Shown: positions 10,454 through 10,982 of the stretch, piece by piece
How the letters are laid out: every line of letters starts with the position of its first letter
Numbering within the stretch: the stretch's first letter is position 1
Assembly: GCA_035570275.1 (NCBI GenBank)
Contig: DATMNI010000106.1
Coordinates: forward strand, 1 to 10,982
DNA: 10,982 nt
Direction: 5' to 3'
Source: DATMNI01 sp035570275
Lineage (GTDB): Bacteria > Acidobacteriota > Terriglobia > Bryobacterales > Bryobacteraceae
Notes under the pieces: generated by a model
Databases searched by the model: none
The model's input: the letters and a program-made list of their open reading frames with translations, nothing else
What the model was told of the DNA's origin: nothing
Made by a program: the position numbers and the translations under genes

Positions 10454-10702
10454 GGGCGGGAACATGATGGTTCAGACTCTCGCCGCCGCAACTGTGTGCC
10501 TCGTTGCATGATGGAGTGTTCGGCTTTCCGATCAGGATGACGAAAACGCTCCGGTGGGACGGCGACAACCGGTGATCGCGGCTACGCTCACGTTAGGCGA
10601 CCTCCGCAGCGGCCCGGTATCCGCCCCATAAACGCCCGTCTTCCAAAGTGAACCAAAGAAGGTTAGGCAGCGGTTGCGACCCCAGCGTACAATGGAGTTG
10701 TC
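10454..10702. other. Intergenic region, no convincing gene
   Basis: This 249-base region lies between the peptidase stop and the small antitoxin-like gene. It holds a 15-codon ATG frame at 10464-10511 (M-M-V-Q-T-L-A-A-A-T-V-C-L-V-A, then TGA) that resembles a cut signal peptide and stays open past the TGA to TAA at 10629-10631. A five-pair dyad CCGGT/ACCGG is at 10551-10572 with no T tract. The upstream end has GGGGCGGG at 10453-10460. I see no RNA gene. Confidence 0.5.
10688..10693 (+). promoter_or_regulatory. Possible -10 element for the small gene
   Basis: TACAAT matches five of six positions of the -10 consensus and ends nine bases before GTG 10703. No good -35 is seen at 16-18 bases (TTAGGC at 10663-10668 is 19 away and weak). 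If used, transcription would begin at about the start codon, which conflicts with use of the GGAG at 10694-10697 as a ribosome-binding site. One of the two readings must be wrong. Confidence 0.3.
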
Positions 10703-10864
10703 GTGAAGATTGAAGTTGAGATCCCGATCCCGGAAGAGTCGCTGGACGAAAGCGCCAAGCAACGCCTTCGCCGCGATGCCCTGGAGGCCGCCATTCTACG
10801 GCTCTTCGATGAACGCCGTATTTCTTCGGCTCAGGCCGCGCAGGATCTAGCGGGAGTTTACTGA
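10703..10864 (+). CDS. Small antitoxin-like protein (VapB/UPF0175-like), possibly truncated
   Basis: A 53-residue reading frame from GTG 10703 to TGA 10862-10864, preceded by GGAG at 10694-10697 with five bases of spacing. The product begins M-K-I-E-V-E-I-P-I-P, a short beta-strand start common in small antitoxins, followed by a basic stretch 'KQRLRRDALEAAILRLFDE' and 'RRISSAQAAQDLAGVY'. The last part resembles the first helices of the helix-turn-helix in UPF0175/VapB-like antitoxins, of the type 'EGRISLGKAAELAG'. In those proteins the chain usually continues for some 10-25 residues after this point, so this one may be truncated or a short variant. The other two frames after the stop do not obviously continue the domain. 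No toxin gene is seen in the remaining 118 bases, though one could begin near ATG 10973. Family assignment is tentative; that the frame is coding is more secure, from its start signal and codon pattern. Confidence 0.55.
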   Translation: MKIEVEIPIPEESLDESAKQRLRRDALEAAILRLFDERRISSAQAAQDLAGVY

Positions 10865-10982
10865 GAACACTCAATTAGTCGACGGTCCAGTTCCTGCAAG
10901 TGCGTTTCGTATCAACCTGATAGCCTGCCTACCCTCAATTCATTTTTGTATTACCCTATATAGAACATTTCTATGGCGATTT
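10865..10982. other. AT-rich tail, no complete gene
   Basis: By hand count about 49 of 118 bases are G or C (about 42%), clearly lower than the genes upstream, and the last 50 bases are lower still. ATG at 10973 is the only late + strand start and is cut by the window end; no ribosome-binding site precedes it. Confidence 0.45.

Noticed and set aside
10551..10572. CCGGT/ACCGG hairpin as a terminator for the peptidase gene
   Set aside because: The stem is only five pairs with a 12-base loop, there is no T tract after it, and it lies about 100 bases past the stop.
10592..10668. GTTAGGC repeated at 10592 and 10662
   Set aside because: A seven-base match 70 bases apart is expected by chance and shows no further similarity.

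Overview
The window looks like chromosomal DNA of an acidobacterium, most like the Solibacter/Bryobacter group. The evidence is the high GC content, the truncated first gene (an 'acidobacterial duplicated orphan permease', a family typical of this phylum), and a large secreted M14-type peptidase of a kind common in these genomes. The assignment rests on protein families I recognise, not on a database search.

Layout. (1) Positions 1-2531, + strand: an ADOP/MacB-FtsX-type permease whose first codons lie before the window. (2) Positions 2588-5067, - strand: a two-component pair, with an OmpR/PhoB-type response regulator first and a membrane sensor histidine kinase second. It converges on the permease. 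(3) Positions 5068-5204: the divergent control region. (4) Positions 5205-7477, + strand: a porin-like outer-membrane beta-barrel protein with an N-terminal coiled coil, directly coupled to a secreted cupredoxin with a complete type 1 copper ligand set. (5) Positions 7568-10453, + strand: a secreted zinc carboxypeptidase-like protein with a Gly/Pro-rich insert and a C-terminal glutamine-amidotransferase-like domain. (6) Positions 10454-10702: no convincing gene. (7) Positions 10703-10864, + strand: a 53-codon gene resembling a small VapB/UPF0175-like antitoxin. (8) After it, an AT-rich tail to the end of the window.

How the genes may work together. The regulator/kinase pair and the porin/cupredoxin pair are transcribed away from each other from one short intergenic region. 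This suggests that the regulator controls both units. The kinase has a large extracytoplasmic domain, and the cupredoxin and barrel are placed in the periplasm and outer membrane, so an envelope redox- or copper-linked sensing/transport module is a reasonable hypothesis, but it is inference.

The most specific new observation concerns start codons. Both downstream genes of these two pairs (kinase and cupredoxin) appear to start at CTG within a CTGA four-base stop/start overlap. In both cases this gives a better N-terminus than the ATG/GTG/TTG choices. A second notable item is a perfect palindrome with 11-bp arms inside the peptidase gene, in a locally unusual codon context, which looks like a repeat element inserted in frame.
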